Shown: one piece after another, positions 33,476-33,821 of the stretch
Layout of the letters: each line of letters starts with the position of its first letter
How positions within the stretch are numbered: the stretch's first letter is position 1
Source of the DNA: Diplocarpon mali
Lineage: Eukaryota > Ascomycota > Leotiomycetes > Helotiales > Drepanopezizaceae
Direction of reading: 5' to 3'
Length of the DNA stretch: 33,821 nucleotides
NCBI GenBank assembly: GCA_024741835.1
Contig: JAENRP010000390.1
Location: 1-33,821, forward strand
Position numbers and translations under genes: made by a program
Notes under the pieces: generated by a model
Seen by the model: only the letters and a program-made list of their open reading frames with translations
What the model was told of the DNA's origin: nothing
Databases searched by the model: none

Positions 33476-33507
33476 ATAATAATAATAAAGAGGATAATAA
33501 TAATAAC
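33476..33507 (+). repeat. interrupted Asn microsatellite (X1 ORF3)
   Basis: Runs of AAT/GAT are interrupted by AAA-GAG. The tract is three codons longer than the pure run in X2. Confidence 0.7.
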
Positions 33508-33519
33508 GCTATAATATAA

Positions 33520-33821
33520 GTCTCCTTCCTTATTAGCAAAAGCCGTCAAACTATACTAATATCTTTATAAAATACTAAAGCTCTTATAATACTAAGACCG
33601 GACTCTTCTAATACTAATAGTAAGCTATTAAGAAGAAGTAGGCGCTTTATAAAGAGAGTATTATCTAGTAATAGTTCTCCCTATCTTTTAAAGAGAACTA
33701 AGGAAAATTAATATCTAGGTTAGTACTATTTTTAATTGTTTTTTGCGACTCTATAACTTATTTGTTTGTTTTGCTAGTTTCGTTTTCTAACTCCTGGGCC
33801 TAGCCTATAGGTGAAAAGTGT
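33520..33821 (+). other. X1 3' untranslated region, truncated by window edge
   Basis: This segment matches the X2 3' region up to the N gap. It contains the last palindrome (33790-33812). Nothing else is recognised. Confidence 0.65.
33790..33812. repeat. 23-bp palindrome, site 14 (X1 3' UTR)
   Basis: It lies outside any gene, next to the end of the window. Partner in X2: 12990-13012. Confidence 0.85.

Larger units (their letters stand above)
30238..33519 (+). pseudogene. X1 ORF3, RIP-inactivated, start codon lost
   Basis: This is the counterpart of ORF3 in X2, 3,282 nt, which is 9 bp longer because of the C-terminal Asn microsatellite. The start codon reads ATA (30238) where X2 has ATG, a G to A change after T typical of RIP. 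Recognisable parts: KKAIPKKNIS at the N-terminus, palindromes at 31126, 31312, 32542 and 33364, and the MYRYHF counterpart near 32287 (mutated). A DDNNN tail ends the frame at TAA 33517-33519. Many in-frame stops are present. Confidence 0.76.
2773..33821 (+). mobile_element. X1: Gypsy-type LTR retrotransposon, split by X2, 3' end outside window
   Basis: X1 consists of 2773-12529 and 28273-33821, interrupted by X2. In + orientation it carries an LTR, leader, gag-protease, pol, ORF2 (split) and ORF3. Its 3' LTR is not in the window. Matching positions in X1 and X2 keep a constant sum through long stretches (31049 from the gag frame through pol and 46801 across most of ORF3). The two copies are therefore collinear with almost no indels. 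X1 is more eroded than X2: it has more TAA/TAG, little CpA left, and the ORF3 start ATG has become ATA. The TSD of X1 cannot be confirmed; the left candidate is CTACT at 2768-2772. Confidence 0.92.

Overview
The window looks like a gene-poor, AT-rich heterochromatic block from a filamentous ascomycete (Pezizomycotina). No intact host gene is visible. Almost all of it is retrotransposon DNA, mutated in the way repeat-induced point mutation (RIP) mutates repeats. Duplicated segments differ almost only by C/T and G/A transitions, CpA/TpG has been replaced by TpA, and glutamine and tryptophan codons have become stops. The few short open frames left are surviving pieces of longer decayed genes or chance frames.

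Layout. (i) 1-2772: an older, heavily eroded region. It ends in a recognisable Ty1/Copia integrase relic on the + strand (about 2102-2772) and has a cluster of short direct repeats at 1549-1789. (ii) 2773-12529 plus 28273-33821: a Ty3/Gypsy-type LTR element in + orientation, here called X1. It inserted into the Copia relic, is split in two, and runs off the right edge before its 3' LTR. (iii) 12530-28267: a complete second copy of the same family, X2, 15,738 bp including 21 N, in - orientation. It lies inside X1. X2 has two 244-bp LTRs in direct orientation and is flanked by a 5-bp target duplication AATAG (12525-12529 and 28268-28272). Joining X1 across X2 with one AATAG restores a second accessory gene of exactly the length it has in X2 (3,318 nt). 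The window is therefore a self-nested insertion. X1 is more heavily mutated than X2, as expected if it is older.

Gene order in the element's own orientation: LTR, leader, gag plus aspartic protease, a -1 shift into reverse transcriptase-RNase H-integrase, then two further long genes that an ordinary Gypsy element lacks. These are ORF2 (1,105 codons) and ORF3 (1,090 codons in X2), followed by the 3' region and LTR. ORF2 and ORF3 are diverged relatives of each other. I recognise no known domain in either.

The most unusual signal is a family of 23-bp GC-rich imperfect palindromes (11-nt arms around one central base). There are 14 sites in each copy, at matching places in X1 and X2. Of the 12 sites inside genes, 11 sit in the same codon phase and encode variants of T-x-[R/K]-P-G-x-[Q/R]-V. 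Three sites occupy nearly the same residue position in ORF2 and ORF3. Single copies also occur in the leader and in the 3' untranslated region. This looks like an in-frame palindromic module that has spread through a giant retrotransposon.
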